Below are positions 13,542 through 26,425 of a DNA stretch of 64,000 nucleotides, piece by piece. The notes beneath the pieces were generated by a model. The model was not told the origin of the DNA. It made no database searches and saw only the letters and a program-made list of their open reading frames with translations. A program made the translations under genes and the position numbers. The DNA is from Lichenostomus cassidix (taxonomy: Eukaryota > Chordata > Aves > Passeriformes > Meliphagidae): positions 7,548,380-7,612,379 of the forward strand of contig CM039181.1 in NCBI GenBank assembly GCA_008360975.2. The letters run 5' to 3'. Numbering within the stretch: position 1 is the first letter of the stretch; the number at the start of each line of letters is the position of its first letter.

Positions 13542-16500
13542 CTCAAAATTTATGACAGAATGTGGTGGAATTACTACAGCGGAGGAAAGGAGTTTGCTAA
13601 GATTTCTTCCCCATCCGTCTCTGATTTCTGAGAAATATTTATACCCCTGAAGGTAGAGGAACCTCCTGTTGTTCCCTTCTATTTATTGAAAGTAAATTAC
13701 CAGGGCCACCCCAATGGCTCAGCGGAGAGAGTAACACAGGAACAGGAACACTCTTGCTCCCTGCAGCCAGTTGGGTTTGGAATATATGTGAGAGGGTGAG
13801 GAATGAATTACACTTTCCTACAATTAAGTGGCTGGCGATCCTGCAATTCTGCAGCCTTAAACGCATAATTCCAGCTTTCCCTGCTAGAAGAGGAGTTCAC
13901 AACTGCAGGCAGTTCTTCTAAGTAGTTATGAGGAGGCTTAACTTTGGAAGGGAGAAACAGCAAAGCAATTATTTTTCAGGATGGAAAGCTTTTGCCTAAG
14001 AACTCCTCCAGACCCTGCGAGCTCCAGGACTGTTGCCCCGTTCTTCAACACGCACAAACACCTTTTTTGGCACGTGTTTTGGCTGGAGTCAGCTGAACAA
14101 GGGAGAGTTAGAACTCATGTTTCTGGGATCCCCTTGCCAGAAGCTAAGCTGTTAGGTAGTGTAACAACAGCAGCCCAGGCTTCCCACTTCACCCTGCCAG
14201 TGACCTTCGCACAGACTTGGACTTAGCCCCTTCCTCAGAGTGAGGAGCAATTCCCTCTCACGCTGCTCGGTCCAGAAACTCATCCCAGCAAATACCACAA
14301 ATCATGTCAGACCGAGCAGGACTATTAAAGCAGTGCTGCATAATGTGAATTGCTGTCCACAAGGGACAGGACCAAGAGACTGCCTAACCCACTTTGTTTA
14401 ACTTTTTAGTTAAACAATCCTGAAAGGGGAAGCTGCATTGCTACTCTGGAAATTACAACTTTAATCTCATTTGAACCACGCACTCCTCAGTTAAACTGCA
14501 GAAATGATTTAAGAACCAACTCCCAAATAAGAATTTTGCAACATTTCCTGGAAGAAATTTTGCAAGAATTTCCTACATTTCCAGGAAATACATCATTTCC
14601 AATGCTGTGAAGTAAAAGCAGACTTATTAATTTACCCAGGTTAAAGTTCTTCCAGTAGCCCAAATCAACTCTAATGTAAAGCTAATTACATGCATTTCAC
14701 CAGAATGCACTTTCCCATTGCTCAAAGCAACACCACACAACACCAGTGGAACATTGATCGTTTCCAACTCAAGCCCACAAACTATTCACACATATTGCAT
14801 TCATCGCTCACTCGCACTGCATTGCCCATGGCAGGAATCCATAGTGCTTTCCTGAAAACAGAGCAAGTTTCCTTTCCATTCCTGGGCATGATTTAACACA
14901 GCTCTGAGGTGCCAGCTTTTACTGGGGTATTTAAACAGCATTTAGAGTTTTGCTGGGCAGATAAGAAGAATAACTTGGGTGTGCAGTAAAACAAAGATAT
15001 AGCTGTTTGTGCCAAACATTCAGTTTATGGCAATACTTCATAGGAATTATTCCCCATAACAACTGAACTGTCATATCCTACAACTACATCCCAGGCAACC
15101 TCCCAGCTGAACTCACTATGGCTGCTGTCTGATGTGCTCTACATACAAACACCCAGAACTACCCAGATGTTCTCTATGTAAAACATTTGGTTTGAAACAC
15201 GCAGAGCTTCTTTCCAAAAATCCATTACATTTGTTTAATGGACTTGCACAGTTCAACTAAAATATCCTGGAGCAGACATTTGACTGCAACTCTACTCTGC
15301 AAGTCCCATCTGCAAAAAGAAGAAAAAAAAGAAAGAAAGAAAAAGCAAATGAGAATGCTTTACATGATTTATGCTGTCTTTATGATCAGCCAGTTCATAA
15401 AATACAAGCTCTGCTCTACAGACAATAACACAAATCGCTTTCAAGTGTATTGTTTAGTCCTTGCCTGTGTTAAACAAATATTTCAATTGAAACAAAGGGC
15501 CGAGCTCTACTCTTCAGCTTACAAGTGTTAATGTAACTGAGAGCAACGTTTTACCCACGGACATCACAGGGGATGCAATTTTTTTTGTTTTATGCTTGGA
15601 GTGAGTGAGTAATGACATCCAATAATGTTAACCAGTTACATTCACAGTTGCAGAGTTTTCCTTTCATCCAAGAAAGGCTGGAAGGAGGCTGAAGTACAGC
15701 ATGAAATCCTTCTCCCTGATGAATTCCTTGTGAGCTATGCATAACCCACAACGAGGCCTTTCACAGGTTCCCTGAGATCACGTTTATATCACAAAATACC
15801 AGACAGAATGGGAGAATACTTTGTTTTACTGAAACAGAGAGCCTGGTAGAAAACTCTCAAACTGTACACAGAAAAAAAACCCTGTAGTTGAAAATCTGGA
15901 TGCAAATGCACTGCATAGTCCAGCTAAAGGTACTCATTCCTCCTGGGTTGTGGTGACACAACGGTGGTGAGTTGTATTAAGTGGTGCTCAACAGCACTGA
16001 GCTGTCTCCAAGGCACAAGACATGGCAGGCTTTTGAAAAATTGGCACCATCCCTTCAAGGAGTGACCATAGCCGTGGAAGAGGACGTTCATTTGAAGAGC
16101 AATTTTCCTGAGATGGTTATACCCACACAAGGAATGGCTCAGCACAGTGCTGCTGCTGTGGTCGACCTCAGTTCTCCTCGTGGCTCCACCACAGACTTTC
16201 TGGATGAACCTCAGGGAAACCACTCACCTCCTGGATGCCCAAAGCATGGCTGTAACAACTGGTTCCTACAGGAGTTGGAGCTAAAACCCACAGATCACCA
16301 TTTAATTATTTCACCTCATTTCAGTACCCTGAAGAAAATAAAAACATGGCAAAGGAAGTAGCATGAAGGATGATGTTCCTCATGTATAGTCTTGATTAAA
16401 AATGTATCTTCCCAAGAGGGCAATGTGAACTCCTCTAAGTTACATCCCTACACAGGTCAGCTCAGCTGCATTGCCTCCAGCAGGTATTTACAGGAATTTT

Positions 16501-17855
16501 CCAGGTTCCAGGCCACATGGCCTCAGAGCATACACCAGATGGGAAGGTTGCACTCTCCCTTCTTCTCCTCCCAAAGGCAATTTTATTTCCTCATGCCAAA
16601 CCAACAGCCTGCAGCTCTGCCCTGCTGAATCCACTGTGCCAGGTGTCCCCAGGCATCTCCAGCCACCTTCACTCCTCCTTCCTGAGCTGCACTCTGCTGG
16701 GGAAACCATAATATTTGACTTGTACTGAGTGGCAAAAACATGCAAATAAGTGACAGCTCTGAACACATGCCTTGGAAGCTGTTTCTTTAACAAATGCTTT
16801 GCTGTCTTCCCCTGTCAGAGTTGTGTGCAAAGGACTTAACCTTTTTGTGTCAACAACAAAGCCCTGTTTAACAAAAAGGAACATTTGTTTAGTTACCACA
16901 CAGCTCAAAAAGGTATTTCTACCCAACCCTCATTGCTATCTTCCGTGATTAAAAAAATATTCACACTCATTTTTAAAATAACACTTGCATCTCAAATAAA
17001 GGGAGATATCTTTCACCATCAGGCATTTAACAGAGATTAGAAATTGCAGCAGAGATCAAATGCCTTATTGTGCACAGGAAACACGATATGAAGGCTTTGA
17101 GATCTCCATCAACAGCAGGACCCCAATTTTTCTGACCTACCCAGGAACAGCTAAATTCAGTCCCTGAACTTGGTATCTTTTCACAGGAGCAATAATTTTT
17201 TATTCTTTTTAAGCCTAACGTCCCTTAAGTAGTGTGTTTATTGTGAGGCAGTGCTGCTCAAGGCCAAACACGCTGACTCAGCCCCACAGCCCAGCCAGAC
17301 ATTAGGGTAATTTCAAGTCCCTCAAGCCACCAGACCTCAGAACAAAGAACTGCTCCGGCCTTAAGTCATCCCACATGTGGCTGTTGTGCCAGAGTGGCCG
17401 AGAGGCTCTGGGATCACCACAGGCCAATGTGCCCCAGGAAGGTGAGGCAGCAGGGGAAGCACAGCCTGCCAAGCACTGATGCTTGGTCACAGAGGCAGCC
17501 AGCCCCACCCAAGGTGCAGCAGAGCCTCCTGCTCACCAGGCTGGCAGCCCAGGGACCCAACAGCCAGAGCTCTCAGGTGCCATGCTGAAGGTGTGGTGAG
17601 AAGTGGGAAATCCAGAAAGGAATCCAGAAATTAACAGTTACATTAGGTGCATGTTAAGCTCAGCAACCTCAGCTGTCTTCTCAACACTTCAGAAAAACAA
17701 GACCGGCATTTCTTTTGTAATTTTAGCATTCACCTGCCAGGATGGTTTCACACATGCCAGCTGTGTCAACCCCTTGTCCCATAGCTGCTCTATGACTGGG
17801 TTTTTTCAAGTGAAAGGAACCACCCATTGAAGTATTTTATTATCTCCTACATTGG

Positions 17856-17960
17856 TAAGGACAGGAAAGTCCTTATTTGTGCAAGACCCAGGACTTCCAT
17901 CACATCGCGTGATGGAAGTCCAGTGGCAGCTTTAAGGACTGATGGCTCATAAGCCATCAG
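17856..17960. repeat. Cluster of three adjacent perfect stem-loops
   Basis: Three exact inverted repeats lie end to end in 105 bases. At 17856-17875, TAAGGAC pairs with GTCCTTA around a 6-base loop. At 17891-17921, GGACTTCCATCAC pairs with GTGATGGAAGTCC around ATCGC. At 17939-17960, CTGATGGCT pairs with AGCCATCAG around CATA. The first hairpin's right arm (AGTCCTTA, 17868-17875) can also pair with TAAGGACT at 17933-17940, enclosing the middle hairpin. It lies in NUAK1 intron 1; function unknown. Confidence 0.85.
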
Positions 17961-20586
17961 AACAAAGCAAATCTCATCCATCTTTGGAGAGCTAAGGGAC
18001 ACAATGAGCTTATCCCATGCAATAGTTTAACAGACTGAACTGAGGGCTGGCCCATGGTCTATAGTTCAAAATATAGAAATTACTGAGCTCAGATAAGAGT
18101 ACAAGAACAATGGTAGATCAAGGGATGGCTACAACCTTGCCCCTCCACTCTTTGCAACACACAGCAAAGGTTACAGGAGGGCCTCCACGTCTACTGAACA
18201 TCTGGCATTTTTGGTGTGAGTCCAGGATGTTTGATGGGTATGGCCAGACACAGTACACACACAGAGTACCTCACCCAGCCTCCCAGTGTTCAAAGGTCTA
18301 GGATCCCCTAATTTATACAACGTACTACACTGCCTGTGAAGACACGGTGATAAATATATTCTGTTTAAAAGCAGATACTTCTCAAATCATAACTTGCAGA
18401 TGCTCAAAGTCTTTCATGTGGGTAAGACAAATGAGAGCCATAGAGACTGATTTTGTAGCCAGGGAGTACAGGAAGCAACAGCAGGAGAACACTATTGAAA
18501 GCCTGGATACACTTATGGCTTTAATGAATTGGTCATCAAACATAACAACACACATATGTAGTTTTTACCTTGCTTTGTAGTTCACTCCCCACCCTCCTCA
18601 GCTATTCCCCATATATCTAGCAAAGTGGAAATTATTTTGAGTTTAGTTTATTAAATGGACACACATGGCACTCACATCTGCTGGAAGATATTTGAGGGAA
18701 ACACTGACAAATACCATTTACATATTTAGTTGGAGACCTTTTCATCTGAGACATTTCCTCTGACATATCAACTCTCCTAAATACATCACCCCATCAGTGC
18801 TAACGACAAGAGGTTTTTCTATAAAGTGTCTGGTGCATGCCTAGGCAATTTAGGGGCAAATCCTGACTAATGGAGGAGGCAAGAAAAATAAGAAGAACAT
18901 TCTCTGTAGGTCAGGGATTCCCATGCCAATGTGCCTGTCACTGGTGGCATGCAAATCATCAACACAGAACAGCCAAGCTGAGCACTGGCTGCAGCCTCCA
19001 GCCTTACCCAGGCCAGGAGCTGCTGAGGCTCTGGCCACCAACCACACTGAGGAGCCACCAGTGCCTTTTGCTATCCCTGCTGGGAGCTCCTATGCCAGCC
19101 CCAGCCTGGAGGCAAACCTGCACCTCTGGCTTCAGGCGATCATTCCGAGCTGCGGCAGAAAACATTGTTTGGTCCCACTTTTTATCAGGAGAACATCCAA
19201 GCCAACAGTAAGAACAGTGTCCTACTGAGAGAAGCATGGCTGTGCAGCACGAGGAGGGGCTTTGGCAGCAGCACACTCATTCCTATAGACAGAGAGTACC
19301 AAAGCATGGTACAGGAGGCAGAGACTAGAAGCAGGCAGATGCCCACATCAAACCAAAGGTCACCAACCAGACTCCAAATCGCTGGTGTGCAGGTTTTGGA
19401 AATGTGTCCCATGTGCTCTACATTTGGATAACCATGGCTGCACATTCACCTGCTGCTGTTCAAGGCTGATATACCCAGAGCTGGTTTTCAACCCACACAT
19501 TTGTCACTCTTCCTTGGCACTGCTGTGGCCACCGCGTGCCTCCTCCCAATTCCTCACTCCGGCAAAGACTCTCTGGTTACTTATTTACCAGACAAAACAC
19601 AGACTGACTGCAATTACAGCTCTGTAAAGAATAAACAATTGTTCACAAGAACTGCACATTCCACACGGTTTTATTCAACATGTATGACCCCGAACTACAA
19701 TATCCACAATAATTGTCTCCACATGGCAAATCCACACTGTGGTTCCTAAAAAAATAATAATAATTTTTAGAACACATGCCACTAAAAAACGCAGTACATT
19801 TTAGCAATATCTAATGAAAGACTTTGTACAAGCAATTTCCATTCTCTTGTGTTCTCTAGCATATGGTGCTGTGAAACCATTTGTAAAAACGCTTAGGCAT
19901 TTTATAGTGTTTTTAGCTGAAAGCTGCATTAAAAACATTGGCTCCAATTCTGTTGTGAATTTCACATGTAGAGGGAATCACACTAGGTATGTATCTAGCC
20001 AAAATGTGCCCTGCTCAGTAGTCTAAGTTTCCTGTATTAACCCTTCAGAAAGGAACACACTGAGACACAGGAAAGTTAATTATCTGCCCAAAATTGTTCA
20101 ATCCAATGCAGGAGGGGGAAAGAAAGGCAACAGTCCCTTAGAAACTTTTACTTTCTTCACCTGTAGGAATGTGCAACATCATTGAAAGAATATCTTGATG
20201 CTCACTCAAAGTTCAAAGAACATACTGTTCTTTAATTTAGTAAAAGATTTGACAAACTACCATGTTCAGATGACCCCTTACTGGCTAGTCATTAATTCAG
20301 ACTTTCATACCACTGAACCATACTCCCCTAACAAATCTGCTTCCCCAACAAAAATTCTCAGGGCAGAAAACTAGCATTGTGTTCTAATGCCTTTCTCCTG
20401 ATGACCTTCATGCTGTAATCAGTTATTTCTGTCTGCAGCCCTTAATATTAAGTCTTCTTTGGCATTTCAATTATCCAAGTATTTATATGAAGACTGTAGC
20501 AATTTGATACAACCAGGTAGTAACTCCTATGGTAATAAGCCCACAATATTCGCTGTGGATTACATTAGAATAATTCCAGTGGGGTT

Positions 20587-20627
20587 TTTTTTTCCATTTG
20601 CTGCCTTTTTTTTTTTTTCTTTTTTTA
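20587..20627. repeat. T-rich tract
   Basis: Two runs of T (about 8 and 13-20 bases) on the plus strand separated by a short mixed segment, in NUAK1 intron 1. I could not link it to a specific retroposon 3' end. Confidence 0.8.
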
Positions 20628-20858
20628 AACCACAATCTCGGAACACATCTAATAGTTAAGGGTGGAACAAATAACAAATTAACACCAAAACTATTTTCAA
20701 GCCCACATACCCTTTCCAACTTCTATTCATTCCACATCTAGAATTTCCATGCATGCAGAGGATGACCTGAGTTTCACTAACATGCCTTCAGCACCATGAA
20801 AACACTGTCCAGATTTAGTCGCATTACGAGTCCCTGAAGGAACTCGGTCTGAACACCT

Positions 20859-20882
20859 TAAATAAATAAATAAATAAATAAG
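20859..20882. repeat. (AAAT)n microsatellite
   Basis: Six uninterrupted TAAA/AAAT units in NUAK1 intron 1. It is potentially length-polymorphic. Confidence 0.95.
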
Positions 20883-21499
20883 ATTTATGTGACACATTTT
20901 GCAAGAATCCCTTTTTCCCTGAGGAGCCTCTGGCCCCATGTGAGTGCAGCACAGCAGGAGAGGTGCACACAGCAGCCACCACAAGGCAGCTGGGGAGCAG
21001 GGAGCAAAGCCACACGCCCTGCACGGGTCACCGAGCTGGCACACACAACAAAGAGGGAGGCAGCCGAGTGCAAAAGGGCCAGGAATGGAGATTGAAGCTG
21101 GATGTCACACAGGGACAAAAGCCTCGGGTAAAGAGAGAGCCCAGGAGGCAGGACAGACTGAGCTCTGCAGCAGGAGGGTGTCACCCGTAGGACCCTGATG
21201 TTACATACTCGTCAGGAAAAACCAGGTTGTGCACTCAAAACTAGCTGAAACTTCTGATGATTTTGGCTTTAATTGGCAAGTTTTTCCTTTCTCACGTGTA
21301 AGATGGGTAGCAATACAAGCTGTTGTTACTACAAGTGTATTATCATAGCTGTGGCAGCCACATTCAGGAATCAGGAACCTGCTGGGCAAAGTACTGTCCA
21401 GGCACTTCCCATCTATGTAGATATACATACCTGTGACTGCAACAAAGGAAGATATCTTAATAAGAGCAACAAAGAACCTCAGAAGAAATAAACAGTTCC

Positions 21500-21527
21500 G
21501 TTTATTTCTATCTGTTTATTTCTATCC
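21500..21527. repeat. 14-bp tandem duplication
   Basis: The unit GTTTATTTCTATC(T/C) occurs twice in direct tandem in NUAK1 intron 1. It is a small local duplication with no other associated feature. Confidence 0.85.
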
Positions 21528-24500
21528 TGCAGAAGATGCACACTGAACTATCAAGATAAAAATCAATATGAAGCAGTGATCCAAGTGCTAACAGAAGAAG
21601 AAGTTCTCAGGGGGAAAAACCAGAAAGATATCATTAAAGATAAAAGAATTCATGTTCATCAGAGGGATCCAGACATTCTCTGTGGTATCAGCAGCACAGG
21701 TGAGAGAGCTGGGAGAAATGTTCCACCTGGTTTGCACTGCCCTCAGTGACCCACGAGCACACTTTCATCCTGTTATAAGGAACCCTTAAAAACCACACTG
21801 CAGACAAATAAACAAACAACTGGTTGTGTGTCCAACAAGGCCTTAATTACTGACATGACAGAGCTGTCATTGTTGGTATTCATCTTCTGGTTTTGTCATG
21901 ATATGGAGAAATATATCAGCAAAGCAACGGTCCTCGTTTCATGCAATCTGTTGCTGTTCCAGGTTTCAAAGACCCTGTGCAACCCTTCAAAGCCATCAAG
22001 AAGCAGGGCTGTTCAAAGCAGAGTTTCACTGCAGCTGTAAATAAAAAAATTTGTTGCTTTAAAGTTTGAGGGGTTTTTGTACAAGATTTTGATTCGGAAA
22101 CCAATTTGATTTGGCCACATCCTTCTACCTGCACTTACTATGAGAAAGAGATAAATAACACATGGCAGCCACCACACATAACATGCCTGTCCAAATATGC
22201 ACCACGTGCCTATTCTTCATGTTGGGCTGCTGCTTGTCATCAATTCCCAAAAGAATTAACTTTCTGGAGGAACGGCTGGAGGAGAATAGTGCTTCCTCCA
22301 CCTGCTGGTGAGGAGGAAGAAAAGATGTCGTGGCTCAGGCAGAAAGAGGGAGATGAAGGTGGAGGGAGGGAGGTCCCTGCAGCTACTCCCCATCGCCTCC
22401 CAACTGCAGCCTAAGGAGAGAAAGGGAGATAAACCTCCTGGCTTTTGCAAACGGCAAACAGAAAACGCCTATCTGCAATTTAAATTTGCATTCTGATGAG
22501 TGTTTACTCCAGTGGAATAAATTACTCAAAGAAGAATCCATCAGCATTTACCATCTTCATGTACCATGCACAGAATCAGCCAGAGGTGGTCAATACACAC
22601 CTCAAGTGAGGCTTAAATAAGTGTAACTGTGGATTTCTTGGCTAACAAACACTGAATACATAACACGAACAACAGTTCTGTTCTTTGGTTTAACATGTGC
22701 AAGATGACAAGTGGAAAAAGCACCCACAGAAACATCAACATGAGTGTTACTTCACAGGCTTGAGATATCATCTCTTCATCATTACACTTGCTAACAGGTG
22801 CCTTAATTTAAAATGTCATAAGTTACAACTGTGTACACTGAGACAGTACTAATGAAGAAACCTCGCTGGAAAAATTAGGCACCTCATACATCATATACTG
22901 GGCAATATTTGAACTGCTCCCTGCAGCATGCAATACTGTCTGTAGTCACTGTGGTAACTAATGCACAAATTCACCTAAGTTGTTTCCAATAACAAACCAA
23001 ATGTATCATACAATCTACCCCGGAGCTTTATGGCAGGAAACTTTATGATCATGTTCCACTGCGCTATAAGGAAAGACAATAAAGTTAAAGTTAAGAGGAA
23101 TAACAATTTGAATAAACCTGTAACCTGCTAAACCATGCCAAATACTACTTTCATTCAAGTCAACAGAAATCCTGCTATTGATTTCCAATGGCACAGGATT
23201 AAAGCACATCTGTACTTTGCGTTGAACTGTCTTCTCACCTTGGTTTTACTTTATTTACCCAAACCTGCCAGTTTATTTCATTTCTGAGCTCTGTTTATAC
23301 AGATGACGACAAATCCAGAGCTGGTGCTTCACATTAAAAGCCTGGCTAATCACACAAATCTCTTTATTAAATGCCATACAGCTAAAGAAATTCTTGACAG
23401 AGAGGGGGAAAGGCCAAATAGGAGAACTGCTTGAACAAGATTGATGAATGGGAACACAAGGTCCAGCTTTGCCATCTGTCACCATACAGCTTCAAATACC
23501 TGCTTACCACTGAGTAAAGAAAGAGATGATCAGCTAAGCCAGGAGCAGAATAGGAAGTTAATAGCCTGGACTAGAGCAACCTTAGATATCTCACTGCTGG
23601 CTGAGATAGGATTGGCACTGGATGTGGTGCAGCAGACAGTGCTGGCCTCATCCCCTGCTCTGTGCATCCCCTGCTGGACACGGCAGCAGCTGGTCCAGCC
23701 TGCTCATGGATGATGCAAACACTGCCCACTAATAAGAACTGGGGAAAGGGCAGAGAAAGAGAGGTGGAAAAAATGAAGGGAAACTGGCCCTCTCTGATCA
23801 GTCATCCTGCTGGCTCTCTTATCTCGCCCACGGAAAGCAATCAGTGTTCACTGTAACAGCCAGACAAGGGAACTGTCAGAAAACAAGAGGCGTTTTCCAT
23901 TCACTGAGATCTGTCTGGATTCCTGACAACTAGCTTTTATTCTGCAAGCAGACCAACTGTGGATATTTTACATACACTCACAGATGTTACAGTTCAAATA
24001 GACACACCAGAACTCGCCTGCAGACTAGTTAATAATTACAAAGTGCCACACGCCAAGGCTTGCATTACTCCAGTAAAAAACTCACACCCTGGTAAGGACT
24101 TGTTTAGCTGCTACATACCGGCTGATACAGCAAATGTTACATTTTTATTGCATTTGACATCGCGTGGGTATTCTGATTTGCACTCTCTGCATTTCAAGCT
24201 GGCATTAGCCATATAAATTCAGTTCAGACCATATCATCAAAGCATCCTTTAGCTGGGCAGCTGAAAAGCTTGACAGTTAGCAAAATATGGAAAGACCTGG
24301 TGTGTTGTTAAGTTAGATGAGACACACATCTACTATACATCCTTCCTCTGTGAGAGCTCTTTCCAGAGCCAAATCTCATGGTACATTACTGTCACCTCTT
24401 TTTTGTTCGTTTCCCAACTCCTTGAAAAAAGATGTTTTCAATTTATTTGCTTATTGACTACATTTTTTTAATGCAACTCAAATATAATCTACTTAAAAAT

Positions 24501-25754
24501 AATAGTTAGCATATAATATAGCCCTGAAGCTTTTGTTAGCCTGAAGTTGTAAAACAGCCAAGACAGCAAACTTTAAAAATCACGGATTTAGAGTGAGCAT
24601 GTGCAGAGATGTCCATCTCTGGTTTCTCTTTAGCCAGCCTCCAAATGAGCTAATAAACTGAAAGCATATATGATATGACTCTACATCTTGGCTAAAACTC
24701 TCGTTTTCACTGTCGACACAAAGATACTCAGTTGCAAAGTAAGTGTTCCTCATTAAAGTCATAGCATCTGAATTTTCATTTTCTGTTTTACAGATCCTTC
24801 TGCCTCTGGGTGCGCGTTGAGCTCCCCAGCAACCGAAAGGGAAAGATAAATGTAACGTCACCGGGGAAATGCCTTGCTTTAGATGAAGTCTAGTGAAACC
24901 TCAATTAGTCTACTTCAGGGTAAAGACCTCTGTAGAAAACCACCTATTTCTCTGAGCAAACACAGAGAATCACACAACACAGAGCAATCTTTAACCCAAC
25001 AACGCCTGCCTCTCATTTGCCTGCCCTCTGCGGACAGTTACGTATTCCTCGGAAGGAAACCTGACAATAATTCTGACTAATGTGTACATTGCTTCAATCG
25101 CGTTTGTGTGCCCGGCCGGAGCGCTGCAGCAGCGAGGAAATGCTGAAGCTGAGTTATTGCTGGACAAACCCCGGGCTGCTTGAAGTGCCGAGCCAGCCGG
25201 CACCGCTGGGTGAAACGGATCGGAAAATCCAACGGCGTGGGCTGCAGTCCCTGCCATTTCTTTAGGTGTCAGCAAAGTTCAGGTCACAGAAGTATGACCG
25301 AATCACGGCATTTTTAACCAGGGATGCAAACCTTTGCCGTTGTGACACCACTTTGCGAGCAGCGCTGGTTAGCCAGGGGATGTGACAGGTTTCTCCAGAA
25401 CGTGAATTTCCACTGGGGAAAACACTATGCACAGTGGACCCGCATGTGAAAAAAAAACCCCAAAACAAAACCAATAAGCCACCCTATTTTTCCAACAATA
25501 ACTCATCCCGTTCTAATGTACCAAGGTGCTGCTATAGCACCTCCAGCACTCCTGGCAGACACAAGTCTCTCCAGGGCTGGCACTGAACAAAGCCGCTCCG
25601 GGCACGGCTGGGATGCTGAGCAGGCAGCAGCCTCGCCAAACCCAGGGCATGCACCCCGCCGGCTCTATGCCCAAATCGGCCTTGCGATCTGATCTGATGT
25701 ATACCTGCATATATAAAATAAAGAGGCAGAGACAAGCCGCTCCGCCCGCCTTAC

Positions 25755-26057
25755 CACTCTGCCAGAGAACCTCTCGATGGCCCGCTTGACTTTGCCATAG
25801 GTGCCTTTGCCCAAGGTCTCCTGCAGCTCGTAGCGATGCTTCAGGTTGTGCTTGTGGTGATGCCGTTTCACCCCCTGCTGCTTCCTCGCCGCCGTTACCT
25901 CCGGGGACGGAGCCGCCCCGACCGGCTCCTCCATGGCCGCCGCCGCCGCCGCCTCTCCGCCGGGCGGGCCGGGGCCGCAGGAGGAGCAGCGGGGCTGCGC
26001 GGGGCTGGGGCTGCTGCTGCCGCTGCTGCCAGGGGCGGCCGCCTCGGCGCCCTCCAT
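25755..26057 (-). CDS. NUAK1: NUAK1 coding exon 1 (N-terminus and glycine-rich loop)
   Basis: This exon encodes the first 101 residues of NUAK family kinase 1 (ARK5). NUAK1 is an AMPK-related Ser/Thr kinase known in mammals to be activated by LKB1 and to act in adhesion, myosin-phosphatase control and stress responses. The ATG at 26057-26055 is chosen because it gives MEGA, like human NUAK1, in a strong Kozak context (G at -3, G at +4). It is also the first ATG in the frame; the farther-upstream open start at 26135 is a GTG. Residues 1-60 are Ala/Pro/Gly/Ser-rich with six alanines at 36-41. Next comes [18 protein letters not shown], a family hallmark, then the ATP-binding loop LGKGTYGKV at 82-90. 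The exon ends at IERFSGRV followed by the donor GTAAGG, in phase 0 with the VAIK exon at 2793-2913. A second in-frame ATG (residue 42, at 25934) also has a good context. Identity is very secure; the exact start slightly less so. Confidence 0.97.
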
Positions 26058-26390
26058 GCCCGGCGGCGGGCGCGGTGTGAGCGCCCCGCCGGCCTCGCCG
26101 CCTCTGCCTCGGCCCCGCGCCCGCGCCGGCACCACGGGGCGCGGCGGGCGGGGCGGGCCGGGGGGCGGTGTGGCGGTGTGGCGGCGCCCCCGCTCCCCGC
26201 CCCTTCCCCGCCGCCCGCCCCGCCGGCACCGGCGTGAGGCGGCCTCTCCGCCCGGCCCGCCCCGCCCCGCGAGCCGAGGGGAGCGCCGCCGCGGGCCTCC
26301 TTTGTGCGCGGGGAACGCGGCGCTCCGCGGCGGCTCTCTGGCGGCTCTGCCGGCCCGCAGGAAGGCGCCTCAGCGGGCCGAACCCCCGGG

Positions 26391-26425
26391 CTGAGCCGGG
26401 CTGAGCCGGGCTGAGCCGGGCTGAG
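26391..26425. repeat. 10-bp minisatellite CTGAGCCGGG
   Basis: Three exact copies plus a half copy of CTGAGCCGGG lie in the NUAK1 promoter/5' UTR region. They are followed at about 26432-26459 by shorter CCGAGCA and CCGCA repeats. The unit is likely to vary in copy number. Confidence 0.92.

Larger units (their letters stand above)
2914..25754 (-). other. NUAK1: NUAK1 intron 1 (22.8 kb)
   Basis: The intron is bounded by a strong donor (GTG|GTAAGG) after exon 1 and the acceptor before exon 2. Both joins are in phase 0. I found no further coding exon, tRNA or recognisable transposon inside it. Contents worth noting are an AT-rich tandem repeat (3366-3416), an A-rich tract (11765-11850), a perfect short hairpin (13517-13541), three adjacent hairpins (17856-17960), an AAAT microsatellite (20859-20882) and a T-rich tract (20587-20627). 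The last 700 bases before exon 1, near 25.08-25.4 kb, are moderately CpG-rich and could carry regulatory elements. All the 60-130 residue open frames here lack recognisable domains. Confidence 0.9.

Noticed and set aside
17891..17921. The middle hairpin as a miRNA precursor
   Set aside because: A 13-bp stem with a 5-base loop is far shorter than a miRNA precursor, and the flanks do not extend the stem.
26058..26135. Upstream in-frame extension of NUAK1 starting at 26135
   Set aside because: The codon at 26135-26133 is GTG, not ATG, and the first ATG (26057) matches the known N-terminus.
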